Of a DNA stretch of 64,000 bases, positions 20,609-27,993 are shown in pieces. A program made the translations under genes and the position numbers. The number at the start of each line of letters is the position of its first letter. Position 1 is the first letter of the stretch. The notes beneath the pieces are model-generated. The model saw only the letters and a list, made by a program, of their open reading frames with translations, searched no databases and was not told the origin of the DNA. The DNA lies in the NCBI RefSeq assembly GCF_034344865.1, contig NZ_CP133774.1, positions 4,464,001-4,528,000 of the forward strand, given 5' to 3'. This DNA comes from Pseudomonas sp. 10S4. Its GTDB lineage: Bacteria > Pseudomonadota > Gammaproteobacteria > Pseudomonadales > Pseudomonadaceae.

Positions 20609-20740
20609 CCCTTGTTCCTTGTGCAGTGCTTACTGCGTTCGTCGACACCCGAAAACCAGGTCAACGGACGCGAAATTCTGGGGGAGCGTAAACAACATCG
20701 ACCAGCAGAGCTGGCCGATGCGTGAAGCGGTCAGCCGCGA

Positions 20741-21256
20741 TTAAGCGACTGGCTGACGCCAGTCATCGGAACCCGAAGTACCGGATACTTCGTGGGTCCA
20801 GGTGATTTTGCGGTAGGTGAATTGCACTTCTTCCAGGTGCGTGAAGTGGGAGTTCGACGGATCCTGGCAGTTGTGCATTTTGTTGTTGATGGCGACGATG
20901 ATCGCGTCTTCCAGTTTGGTGGTGTAGTAGTGCTCTTGGGTCCCTTGGGCCGAAGTGCGGTACCACTGGATAACGATTTCGCTCATGCGCTCGCCGGAGG
21001 TCAGAGCCGCTTGCAGCAGTGGCGAAGCCTTGTCGTAGACCTTGGTGATCACAACTGGCTTGTGAACGCGCTGACCGGTTGGTTGGCCGGATTGCGGGTC
21101 ACGCGGGATGATCACGTCGTGGCTGAAAGCCTGAACCATGACTTGGTCTTCGTGACCTTCCTGGTAGGTGTTGCCAACCGAGTCGGCGGTGAAGGCGCCG
21201 GCAGTGATCAGACCTTGTTTTTCGCCAGTAACGGACATGTACGCTGGTGTAGCCAT
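20741..21256 (-). CDS. hcp: T6SS tube protein Hcp/TssD
   Basis: ATG 21256 is preceded by AAGGAG. The 171-residue product starts MATPAYMSVTGEKQG and has the Hcp features 'VMVQAFSHDVIIPRDPQSG' and 'ITKVYDKASPLLQAAL', with a C-terminal 'FTYRKITWTHE'. Hcp hexamers stack into the secreted tube and can carry small effectors. It heads the cassette 132 bases before vgrG. No core T6SS structural genes are in the window, so the main apparatus must be elsewhere. Confidence 0.95.
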   Translation of the reverse strand: MATPAYMSVTGEKQGLITAGAFTADSVGNTYQEGHEDQVMVQAFSHDVIIPRDPQSGQPTGQRVHKPVVITKVYDKASPLLQAALTSGERMSEIVIQWYRTSAQGTQEHYYTTKLEDAIIVAINNKMHNCQDPSNSHFTHLEEVQFTYRKITWTHEVSGTSGSDDWRQPVA

Positions 21257-21424
21257 GGATGTGCTCCTTGCTAAAAATTTAGGGTGCCCGGGAGGCGAAA
21301 TCGCCCGGTGGGTGCCTGACTGTTATCAAGGTTCGTGCCAGAAATGTTGAGGGCCAAGTAAACCGGGGGATGGCCGAGGTTTTTCAATTGCTTGAGTGAT
21401 TTTCAAGGGAAAACACCCCACAAA

Positions 21425-21466
21425 GTGCGCAAGAAGTTGCGCAGTACTGCGCAACTTCTTGCGCAC
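21425..21466. promoter_or_regulatory. Perfect 42-bp palindrome made of two facing 18-bp dyads, upstream of hcp
   Basis: Bases 21425-21466 equal their own reverse complement. Each half contains TGCGCAA-N4-TTGCGCA (21426-21443 and 21448-21465), itself an inverted repeat; the unit centres are 22 bases apart, about two helical turns. A third copy is at 21528-21545. The location between the end of the ArsR gene and hcp, about 170 bases before the hcp start, suits an operator, though a transcript of this DNA would also form a strong hairpin. Confidence 0.65.
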
Positions 21467-21527
21467 TCGGCTGGAGGCCACGGCGGGCTTGGCGCTTAGC
21501 GATATTGGAGGGGGTTTCGAAAAAAAG

Positions 21528-21545
21528 TGCGCAACTTCTTGCGCA
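21528..21545. promoter_or_regulatory. Third copy of the TGCGCAA-N4-TTGCGCA dyad
   Basis: TGCGCAACTTCTTGCGCA is identical to the second unit of the 42-bp palindrome 80 bases away. The rest of 21257-21565 holds the hcp leader and no gene. Confidence 0.6.
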
Positions 21546-21565
21546 TCAAGGCCATGCGCCATCAT

Positions 21566-21871
21566 TCAGAGGCTGGCGCCGATCTGCTCGACGAATTGAG
21601 TGATGGTGGTTTCGTTGCGCCGGTAATAGGTCCACGGCCCGATCCGCTGCGAGGTCACCAGGTTGGCTCGTTGCAGCGCGGTGAGGTACAGCGACACTGT
21701 GGACTGCGACAGGCCGACCTTTTCCTGAATGATGCTGACGCACACGCCGATTTCTTCCGGGTCGCGTTCCTGGGTCGGGAAGTGCACGCGCGGGTCCTTC
21801 AGCCACAGCATGATTTGCAGGCGTGTGGGGTTGGAAAGGGCTTTGATGATGTCGTTCAGATCAAGGGTCAT
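21566..21871 (-). CDS. ArsR-family transcriptional regulator
   Basis: This 101-residue protein has the ArsR/SmtB winged-helix pattern: 'IIKALSNPTRLQIMLWLKD' at the N-terminus, the recognition helix in 'KVGLSQSTVSLYLTALQRA' and the wing 'VTSQRIGPWTYYRRNE'. It lacks an obvious metal-binding ELCVCDL motif but contains 'EEIGVCVSIIQEKVG', with a single Cys. It lies 99 bases downstream of the Old Yellow Enzyme gene on the same strand and may control it or the adjacent DJ-1-like gene, possibly through the dyad at 23193-23214. Confidence 0.85.
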   Translation of the reverse strand: MTLDLNDIIKALSNPTRLQIMLWLKDPRVHFPTQERDPEEIGVCVSIIQEKVGLSQSTVSLYLTALQRANLVTSQRIGPWTYYRRNETTITQFVEQIGASL

Positions 21872-21969
21872 GGTCGAGCCTGGGAGCCTGTTTGCTGCGT
21901 CGAAATAAGCCGAAACCCTGAGGCCGGCAGATCGGCACCTTGAGTCGAAGGCCCGATCTGCCGCGCAGT

Positions 21970-23100
21970 TTACAGGCTCGGCTGGTAGCGCGGGTAATCG
22001 CTGTAACCGGCGGCGGTTCCACCGTAGAGGCTGGAGGCATCCAGTTCATTGAGCGGCCATTGATTCAGCAGGCGCGCCGGCAGGTCCGGGTTGGCGATAA
22101 ACCAGCGACCGAAACCGATCAGGTCGCCCCAATCAGCGTTCAATACTTTGTCGGCGCGTTCGCCCGAATACTTGCCGGCGTACATCAGCAACCCGCTGAA
22201 TGCCTCGCGTACGGCTTGGCGAAAGGTGATCGGCAGTTCGGGGGCATTGTCCCAGTCGGCTTCGGCCAAGGACACGTAGGCAATACCGATCTGTTCCATC
22301 AGTCTGACGGCTTCCAGGTAAGTTTCGTGCGGGTTCTCTTCTACCAATCCGAGGTAGACCCGCGCTTCATCGGTGCTGGCGAACAGCGGCGCAAACCGTA
22401 CGCCGACCCGATCCTTGCCAACCACCGTGGCCACGGCTTCAGTGATCTCATACAGAAAACGCAGGCGATTGCTCAGCGAGCCGCCGTATTCGTCGGTGCG
22501 CTGGTTGCTGTGGGCGGAGATGAACTGATTGACCAGATAACCATTGGCGCAGTGCAACTCGACGCCGTCGAAACCGGCTTCCATGGCATTGCGCGCCGCT
22601 TGGGCGTAAAGCTCAACGAGTTCTTTGACCTGTTCGGTGCTCAAGGCCTGGGGCATGGACGGTTCGGCCAGCGCGCCAGTGCCGGGGCCGGTTTCGATAA
22701 ACACGCTGACCGCCGTTGCAGGGACGGCCGAAGGTGCGATCGGCGCCGCGCCACCCGGTTGCAGGGAAGTGTGAGAAACCCGGCCAACATGCCACAACTG
22801 GGCGAAAATCGGCTTGCCTTCAAGGTGCACCGCTGCGGTGACTTGTTTCCAGCCGTCGATCTGTTCCTGGCTATGAATCCCCGGCGTCCAGGCGTAGCCC
22901 TGGCCGCGGGGTTCGATCTGGATGCCTTCGGTGATGAGCAAGCCGGCGTTGCTGCGCTGACGGTAGTACTCAGCCATCAGGGCGTTGGGAATGTTGCCGG
23001 GTTGAGTGCTGCGCGAGCGGGTCAGCGGCGGCAGTACCAGGCGGTTTTGCAGGGTGAACGGGCCGAGGCGGATGGGCGTGAAGAGGGTGGAACCGGTCAT
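21970..23100 (-). CDS. Old Yellow Enzyme family NADH:flavin oxidoreductase (NemA-like)
   Basis: ATG 23100 follows AGGACTTACCG, so the longer upstream frame is not used. The 376-residue protein begins 'LFTPIRLGPFTLQNRLVLPPLTRSR', the standard FMN-binding entry. It has 'FAQLWHVGRVSH', the 'FDGVELHCANGYLVNQF' strand with a His/Asn substrate pair, and 'NQRTDEYGGSLSNRLRF'. Such enzymes reduce activated alkenes, nitro compounds and quinones with NAD(P)H. The divergent DJ-1-like gene and the ArsR regulator suggest a reactive-electrophile stress unit. Confidence 0.9.
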   Translation of the reverse strand: MTGSTLFTPIRLGPFTLQNRLVLPPLTRSRSTQPGNIPNALMAEYYRQRSNAGLLITEGIQIEPRGQGYAWTPGIHSQEQIDGWKQVTAAVHLEGKPIFAQLWHVGRVSHTSLQPGGAAPIAPSAVPATAVSVFIETGPGTGALAEPSMPQALSTEQVKELVELYAQAARNAMEAGFDGVELHCANGYLVNQFISAHSNQRTDEYGGSLSNRLRFLYEITEAVATVVGKDRVGVRFAPLFASTDEARVYLGLVEENPHETYLEAVRLMEQIGIAYVSLAEADWDNAPELPITFRQAVREAFSGLLMYAGKYSGERADKVLNADWGDLIGFGRWFIANPDLPARLLNQWPLNELDASSLYGGTAAGYSDYPRYQPSL

Positions 23101-23192
23101 CGGTAAGTCCTGTAAAGCGGAATGAGTGCGTTCGTGCGCCGTCAGCCGTGGCTGAGCAGGGTGCGCTGTGAACGCCTTTATAGGAGTATCAC

Positions 23193-23214
23193 GATATTGC
23201 GATATATCAATATC
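23193..23214. promoter_or_regulatory. Candidate operator dyad between OYE and DJ-1 genes
   Basis: GATATTG (23193-23199) and CAATATC (23208-23214) form a perfect 7-bp inverted repeat around an AT-rich centre. It is 93 bases from the OYE start and 127 from the DJ-1-like start in the divergent intergenic region. An AT-rich dyad of this size is typical for ArsR-family operators; the neighbouring regulator is the natural candidate. Confidence 0.5.
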
Positions 23215-23340
23215 TAAATTCGAAACGGTCCCGTATGATCCGGCCACTCAGTGAAACGAACCACGCAACCGGGTGGTCAATGACTCAGTACCCACGCGCC
23301 GTTAAGCGTCCGAATATTCCTGAAATCAAGTGAGAACGAC

Positions 23341-24018
23341 ATGAAAGTCCTGATGGTTCTAACGTCCCACGATCAATTGGGAAACACCGGTAAGAAAACC
23401 GGCTTCTGGCTGGAAGAATTCGCCGCGCCGTATTACACGTTCAAGGACGCCGGTGCCCAGTTGACCCTGGCCTCGCCCAAGGGCGGCCAACCACCGCTGG
23501 ACCCGAAAAGCGACGAGCCAGACGCACAAACCGCCGCCACCGAACGCTTTCGCAAAGACTCGGCTGCGCAATCCGCACTGGCGTCGACCGTGCCGCTGAG
23601 CAGCGTGAAGGCTGAAGATTTCGACGCCGTGTTTTATCCGGGCGGCCACGGCCCACTGTGGGATTTGGCCGAAGATAAGCACTCGATCGCGCTGATCGAG
23701 GCGTTTTACAAGGCCGGCAAACCGGTCGCGACGGTCTGCCACGCGCCGGGTGTGCTGCGTCACGTCAAGGACGCGGACGGTCAGCCGTTGGTTAAAGGCA
23801 AGCGTGTGACCGGGTTCAGCAACAGTGAAGAAGAAGCGGTGCAGTTGACCGATGTGGTGCCGTTTTTGGTCGAGGATATGTTGAAGGCCAACGGTGGGAT
23901 TTACACAAAAGCCGATGATTGGGCCAGCTATGTGACCACCGATGGGTTGTTGCTGAGCGGGCAGAATCCGGCGTCTTCCGAGGCTACGGCTGAAGCGCTG
24001 TTGGCGAAGCTGGCTTAA
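23341..24018 (+). CDS. DJ-1/PfpI family protein (type 1 glutamine amidotransferase-like, HchA-type)
   Basis: The 225-residue protein starts 'MKVLMVLTSHDQLGNTGKKTG' pieces typical of the subfamily and carries 'DAVFYPGGHGPLWDL' and the nucleophile elbow 'VATVCHAPGVL' with Cys near residue 138. A conserved Glu lies in 'GFWLEEF'. Relatives act as glyoxalase III or protein/nucleotide deglycases. It is divergent from the Old Yellow Enzyme gene. Three 21-bp direct repeats begin eight bases after its stop. Confidence 0.88.
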   Translation: MKVLMVLTSHDQLGNTGKKTGFWLEEFAAPYYTFKDAGAQLTLASPKGGQPPLDPKSDEPDAQTAATERFRKDSAAQSALASTVPLSSVKAEDFDAVFYPGGHGPLWDLAEDKHSIALIEAFYKAGKPVATVCHAPGVLRHVKDADGQPLVKGKRVTGFSNSEEEAVQLTDVVPFLVEDMLKANGGIYTKADDWASYVTTDGLLLSGQNPASSEATAEALLAKLA

Positions 24019-24025
24019 ACATTGG

Positions 24026-24088
24026 TCGGCTGAGCACTTTCACTGTTTGGCTGACCACTTTAATGGTTTGGCTGAACACCTTCATGTG
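24026..24088. repeat. Three tandem 21-bp imperfect repeats
   Basis: Units at 24026-24046, 24047-24067 and 24068-24088 share the core GGCTGA-n-CAC-y-TT. They sit between the DJ-1-like gene stop and a REP pair. Confidence 0.75.
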
Positions 24089-24226
24089 GCGAGGGAGCTT
24101 GCTTGTGGCGAGGGGGCTTGCCCCCGTTGGGGTGCGAAGCGCCCCTCGTGGGTTCTTTCAGATAAACCGCGTTCGCAGGATTGACGACTGCTGCGCAGCC
24201 GAGCGGGAGCAAGCCCCCTCGCCACA
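24085..24226. repeat. REP pair (BIME), 'TGTGGCGAGGGAGCTTGCT' type, partly duplicated
   Basis: An outward arm TGTGGCGAGGGAGCTTGCT is followed directly by a second arm TGTGGCGAGGGGGCTTGCC. The facing arm GGAGCAAGCCCCCTCGCCACA closes at 24226. It fills the gap between convergent genes. Confidence 0.85.
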
Positions 24227-24242
24227 ATGATGTGCACGAACG

Positions 24243-25633
24243 TCAGGCCAAACTCGGCAATCCCAGAGAGTTGCAGCACTCATCAATCGAGCGCTGCTGC
24301 GTCTCGGCATACAACCCCAACTCATCAATCGTCGAGCGCCCCAGCGCTTTTTCGAACGCCTGCTGATTCGAATGCACGCCATAGTGGGTTTGCGCCGCAT
24401 CCCCCAGGTTCGACTGGAAAATCCCCGCCGCACTGACCGGTAAAAAGTCCTCGTACACCAGCGGTTCAACCCGCACGTATCCGCCGCTCAGCAAGTCATC
24501 CAGCGACCTCCCGCCAAGCCCATCCGCCGCCAGGCCTTTTTCCGTCACGAAGTAGCGAAAGTACGCGAGTTCCTGTTGGCGCATGCCCTCGATCGTGTCA
24601 GGGAATTCGCCAAAATGCTGAGCCATCAACTCGTTGTAGCGTGCGGCATTGGCTTCGTTCGGGAAGTCCTTCAACTCATCCCGAGCAGCGTTGAGCAAAC
24701 GATCGTAAAGCGCCCGGCCTTTAGGTGTGAGCGCCGCACCACGTTGCTCGATTTCACCGAAGCGAGCGCTGTGGCTGCCGCGTGTCTCGTCTTGGTCGGT
24801 GAAGGCAATCGGCTCGTCCAGCGCCTTGAAACTGGTTTGGCGCAGCAGGATCGGGCACTGCCGGCGCGGGGGCCTTCGATCACCGCTTTGGGGGTGATGC
24901 CGTGGGCCGGCATTTGCGCCTGGACGATGTCGATGTCCAGCGTGCGCGGCGTCAGGTGATTGATGTGCGGGCCTTTGAATGCCACCACGTCAGCGATCAG
25001 TCGATGCTGGGCGCTGAGTTGCTGGTATTGCGCGGCGGTGACGGTGGCGCTGTGGTGCCAGCGGAAGGTTTCCAGCGCCTGTTCGACAAACTCCCAGGCT
25101 TGTTGTTCTTCAAGCCCGCCCTGGGCTTCGGCCTGCTCGATCAACTCCAGCGCGGCCGGGGTGAAGATTTTGCGTTTATCCAGCACCGATTGGGCGAAGG
25201 TGCGCAATTCCAGGTCTTCGATCAGCTCCAGGCGCAGCAGCGAGGTGAACACCCGAAACGGGCTGACCTGCAACGCCGCTTCATGCACCGCGCGAAATGC
25301 CGTGGAATGCACCGGCACCCCGGCCGGGGTCAGGTCGTAGTAGCCCACCGGTTGCATGCCCATCACCGCGAACAGCCGGGCGAGGGTCGCCAGTTCAGCC
25401 GCGGTGCCGACGCGGATCGCGCCGTGGCGTTCCAGATCCAGGCGCTGGATTTCACCCGTGCTTTCCAATTGCCGGGCGATTTGCGGATCGCTGTCCAGCA
25501 CATGGCGGTTGGTTTGCTCCACCAGTTCCATCAGCGCGCCGTACAGCGGTACTTCTTCGCGGTACATGTCGGACATCGCTTTGGAGAAGCGTTGGCGGAT
25601 CAGGTCGGGGCTGACGAAGCTCGGGTGGCTCAT
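24243..25633 (-). pseudogene. hglS: 2-oxoadipate dioxygenase/decarboxylase (HglS, DUF1338/YdcJ family), one frameshift
   Basis: ATG 25633 (MSHPSFVSPDLIRQRF) starts a protein open to about codon 255. Restoring one base in the G-run 24868-24872 (Pro codons after 'VIEG') joins it to the 24243-24698 frame, giving about 464 residues. Typical family segments are 'VPVHSTAFRAVHEAAL', with the first metal-site His near 70-105, and 'KGPHINHLTPRTLDID', with the second His. HglS converts 2-oxoadipate to D-2-hydroxyglutarate in bacterial lysine catabolism. The break is one missing C in a run, so the gene is probably functional. Confidence 0.85.
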
Positions 25634-25721
25634 GAAAAAAATTCCTGGCACGGTGACAGAGAGGATGGGGGAAAAGATCGCAGCCTTCTGCCGTGCCGAC
25701 AAACGAAGATTCCTACGGACT

Positions 25722-26942
25722 TCATTCTCCCAGCGACTGGTCCACCAGTTCGATCCAATGCCTGACCGGTGTTCGTCCGGCGCTGGCGAGGTGGCTTTGG
25801 CAGCCGATGTTGGCGGTGACGATCAGTTCGGGGCGGCCGCTTTCCAGCGCGGTGAGCTTGTTATCGCGCAGTTGCCGGGCCAGTTCCGGTTGGGTCAGGG
25901 AATAGGTGCCGGCCGAGCCACAACATAAATGACTGTCGGGCACGGCAGTGAGGTTGAAACCCAGCCGGGTCAGCACCGCTTCTACAGCGCCGCCGAGTTT
26001 CTGGGCGTGCTGCAAGGTGCAGGGGCAATGAAAGGCAATCCGCCGGTCCGTCGCGGCGCACACTCGTTCCAACGGTTCGACGGCCAGCACTTGCACCAGA
26101 TCAAGCGCCAGTTCGCTGACCCGCAGAGCCTTGGCCGCGTAGACCGGATCGTCCTCCAGCAAATGCCCGTAGTCCTTGATGAACGCGCCGCAACCGCTGG
26201 CGGTTTGCACGATGGCTTCGGCGCCATTTTCCAGATGCGGCCACCACGCATCGATGTTGTGCCTGGCGCGATCCAGCCCTTTGGCCTGACCGTCGAGGTG
26301 ATAATCCAGCGCACCGCAGCAGCCGGCCTCAGGCGCCGCAATGACGCTGATCCCAAGGCGATCCAGCACCCGCGCCGCAGCGGCATTGGTGTTGGGCGAC
26401 AGCCCGGGTTGCACACAGCCTTCGAGCATCAACACGCGCCGCGCATGCCGAGGGGCAGGGCGCACACCGGTGGCGGGCAGGTCGTGGGGCAGCTTCGCTT
26501 CGACATCCCGTGACAAAAACGGACGGAACGTCGCGCCGATCTGCAGCAACGACTTGAACAGGTTCGGGTTCGGCGCCAATGCCCGCAACCCCTCGCGCAA
26601 CAACCGTTGACCGGCCGGACGCGGCACCGCTTGGTCGACCACAGCTCGGCCGATGTCCAGCAGGTTGTGATAATCGACCCCGGACGGGCAGGTGGTTTCG
26701 CAGTTGCGGCACGACAGGCAACGGTCCAGGTGCAATTGGGTCTGCGCGGTGGCGGGGGCGCCTTCGAGCACTTGTTTGATCAGGTAAATTCGCCCGCGCG
26801 GGCCGTCGAGTTCATCGCCCAGCAGTTGATAGGTCGGGCAGGTGGCGTTGCAGAAGCCGCAATGCACGCAGGTACGCAGGATCTTTTCTGCTTCGGCGGC
26901 CCGCGGTAATTTCCGGGATTGCTCGCTGAGGGTGGTTTGCAT
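25722..26942 (-). CDS. glcF: Glycolate oxidase iron-sulfur subunit GlcF
   Basis: ATG 26942 comes one base after the glcE stop; the longer open frame upstream lies inside glcE. The 406-residue protein has two ferredoxin-type clusters near the N-terminus ('CVHCGFCNATCP' about 22-33 and 'CLSCRNCETTCPSG' about 74-87). It also has two CCG-type motifs ('EAGCCGALDYH' and 'SHLCCGSAGTYS'). It transfers electrons from GlcD/GlcE toward the membrane quinone pool. It is last in glcDEF. Confidence 0.95.
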   Translation of the reverse strand: MQTTLSEQSRKLPRAAEAEKILRTCVHCGFCNATCPTYQLLGDELDGPRGRIYLIKQVLEGAPATAQTQLHLDRCLSCRNCETTCPSGVDYHNLLDIGRAVVDQAVPRPAGQRLLREGLRALAPNPNLFKSLLQIGATFRPFLSRDVEAKLPHDLPATGVRPAPRHARRVLMLEGCVQPGLSPNTNAAAARVLDRLGISVIAAPEAGCCGALDYHLDGQAKGLDRARHNIDAWWPHLENGAEAIVQTASGCGAFIKDYGHLLEDDPVYAAKALRVSELALDLVQVLAVEPLERVCAATDRRIAFHCPCTLQHAQKLGGAVEAVLTRLGFNLTAVPDSHLCCGSAGTYSLTQPELARQLRDNKLTALESGRPELIVTANIGCQSHLASAGRTPVRHWIELVDQSLGE

Positions 26943-26943
26943 G

Positions 26944-27993
26944 CTAGAGCTCCGCGTACATCCGGCCCGGGTTGAACAGCCCTTGCGGGTCCAGTTGCGC
27001 CTTGAGTTGCCGGTGGTAGCGCAGCAGCGCCGGGGCCAGCGGCTGGAACGGTGTTTCACTGGCGCCGTGGCTGAAACAGGTGGCATGGCCGCCCAGTTCA
27101 TGGGCCAACGACTGGATGTCGTATGCCTCGGATTTTAACCAGCGTTGTGCGCCGGCCCAGTCGATCAGTTGCTCGCCCGGCAGCGACAAAGGCCCGAGAT
27201 TATTGGGTAGCGACAGTCGCCACAACGAGGGTCCTTCATCAAAAAATGCCAAGCGTTGTTCATTCAGATCAGCCCAATAACACGAGTCCAGCGGCTCGCC
27301 GCCGAGTCGTTGATGGGCAGCCGTCACCGAACCTTCGCCACCCTCCAGCCGCAAATACAAACGCTGACCATCGTGACTCGCGGCGCTGATTGGCAGCGGC
27401 TGCTGGCCCCATTCGGCGAGTTTGCTCAGGGCGCGGTCGCTGTCGATTTCCAGGCTGATGCTCAAGCATTGCCGGGGTTTTGGCAGCACTTTGAGCGAGA
27501 CTTCCGTCAGCACGCCGAGGCAGCCGTAACTGCCCACCAGCAAGCGCGACAGGTCATACCCGGCGACGTTTTTCATCACTTCGCCGCCAAAGCGCAGGTG
27601 TTTGCCGAGGCCGGTGATCACCCGCGTGCCGAGGACAAAATCCCGCACCGAACCCGACCATGGTCGCCGTGGCCCGGATAACCCCGTCGCGATCATCCCG
27701 CCCACCGTGGCGCCTTCGCCGAATGACGGCGGCTCGCAGGGCAGCATTTGCCCGGCGGCATCGAGTGCCGCCACCAGTTCGCTCAGCGGCGTGCCGGCGC
27801 GAACACTGACCACCAGTTCCGTCGGGTCGTAGCTGACAATACCGCGATGGGCGCGGGTGTCGAGCACTTCCCCGGCCACCTCGCGGCCGAGAAACGCTTT
27901 GCTGTTGCTGCCCTGAATCCGCAGCGGCGTGGCGTTCTCCCGGGCCTGATTGACCTGCGCGAGCAGCGCCTCGCTGGCATCGAACTCCAGCAT
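26944..27993 (-). CDS. glcE: Glycolate oxidase FAD-binding subunit GlcE
   Basis: The 349-residue protein contains the FAD-linked oxidase PCMH core: 'PLRIQGSNSKAFLG', 'GATVGGMIATGLSGPRRPWSG' pieces and 'KNVAGYDLSRLLVGSYG'. Its ATG at 27993 overlaps the glcD stop by one base. GlcE pairs with GlcD in the oxidase complex that converts glycolate to glyoxylate. Confidence 0.93.
   Translation of the reverse strand: MLEFDASEALLAQVNQARENATPLRIQGSNSKAFLGREVAGEVLDTRAHRGIVSYDPTELVVSVRAGTPLSELVAALDAAGQMLPCEPPSFGEGATVGGMIATGLSGPRRPWSGSVRDFVLGTRVITGLGKHLRFGGEVMKNVAGYDLSRLLVGSYGCLGVLTEVSLKVLPKPRQCLSISLEIDSDRALSKLAEWGQQPLPISAASHDGQRLYLRLEGGEGSVTAAHQRLGGEPLDSCYWADLNEQRLAFFDEGPSLWRLSLPNNLGPLSLPGEQLIDWAGAQRWLKSEAYDIQSLAHELGGHATCFSHGASETPFQPLAPALLRYHRQLKAQLDPQGLFNPGRMYAEL

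Noticed and set aside
18869..20725. A 618-codon plus-strand open frame opposite vgrG
   Set aside because: It has no ribosome site, its translation is Val/Phe/Gln rich without domains, and vgrG on the other strand is a clear full-length match. It is an antisense shadow.
21425..24088. CRISPR array from the repeated dyads at 21.4 kb or the 21-bp units at 24.0 kb
   Set aside because: The units are palindromic or directly abutting with no unique spacers of equal length, and no cas genes are present.
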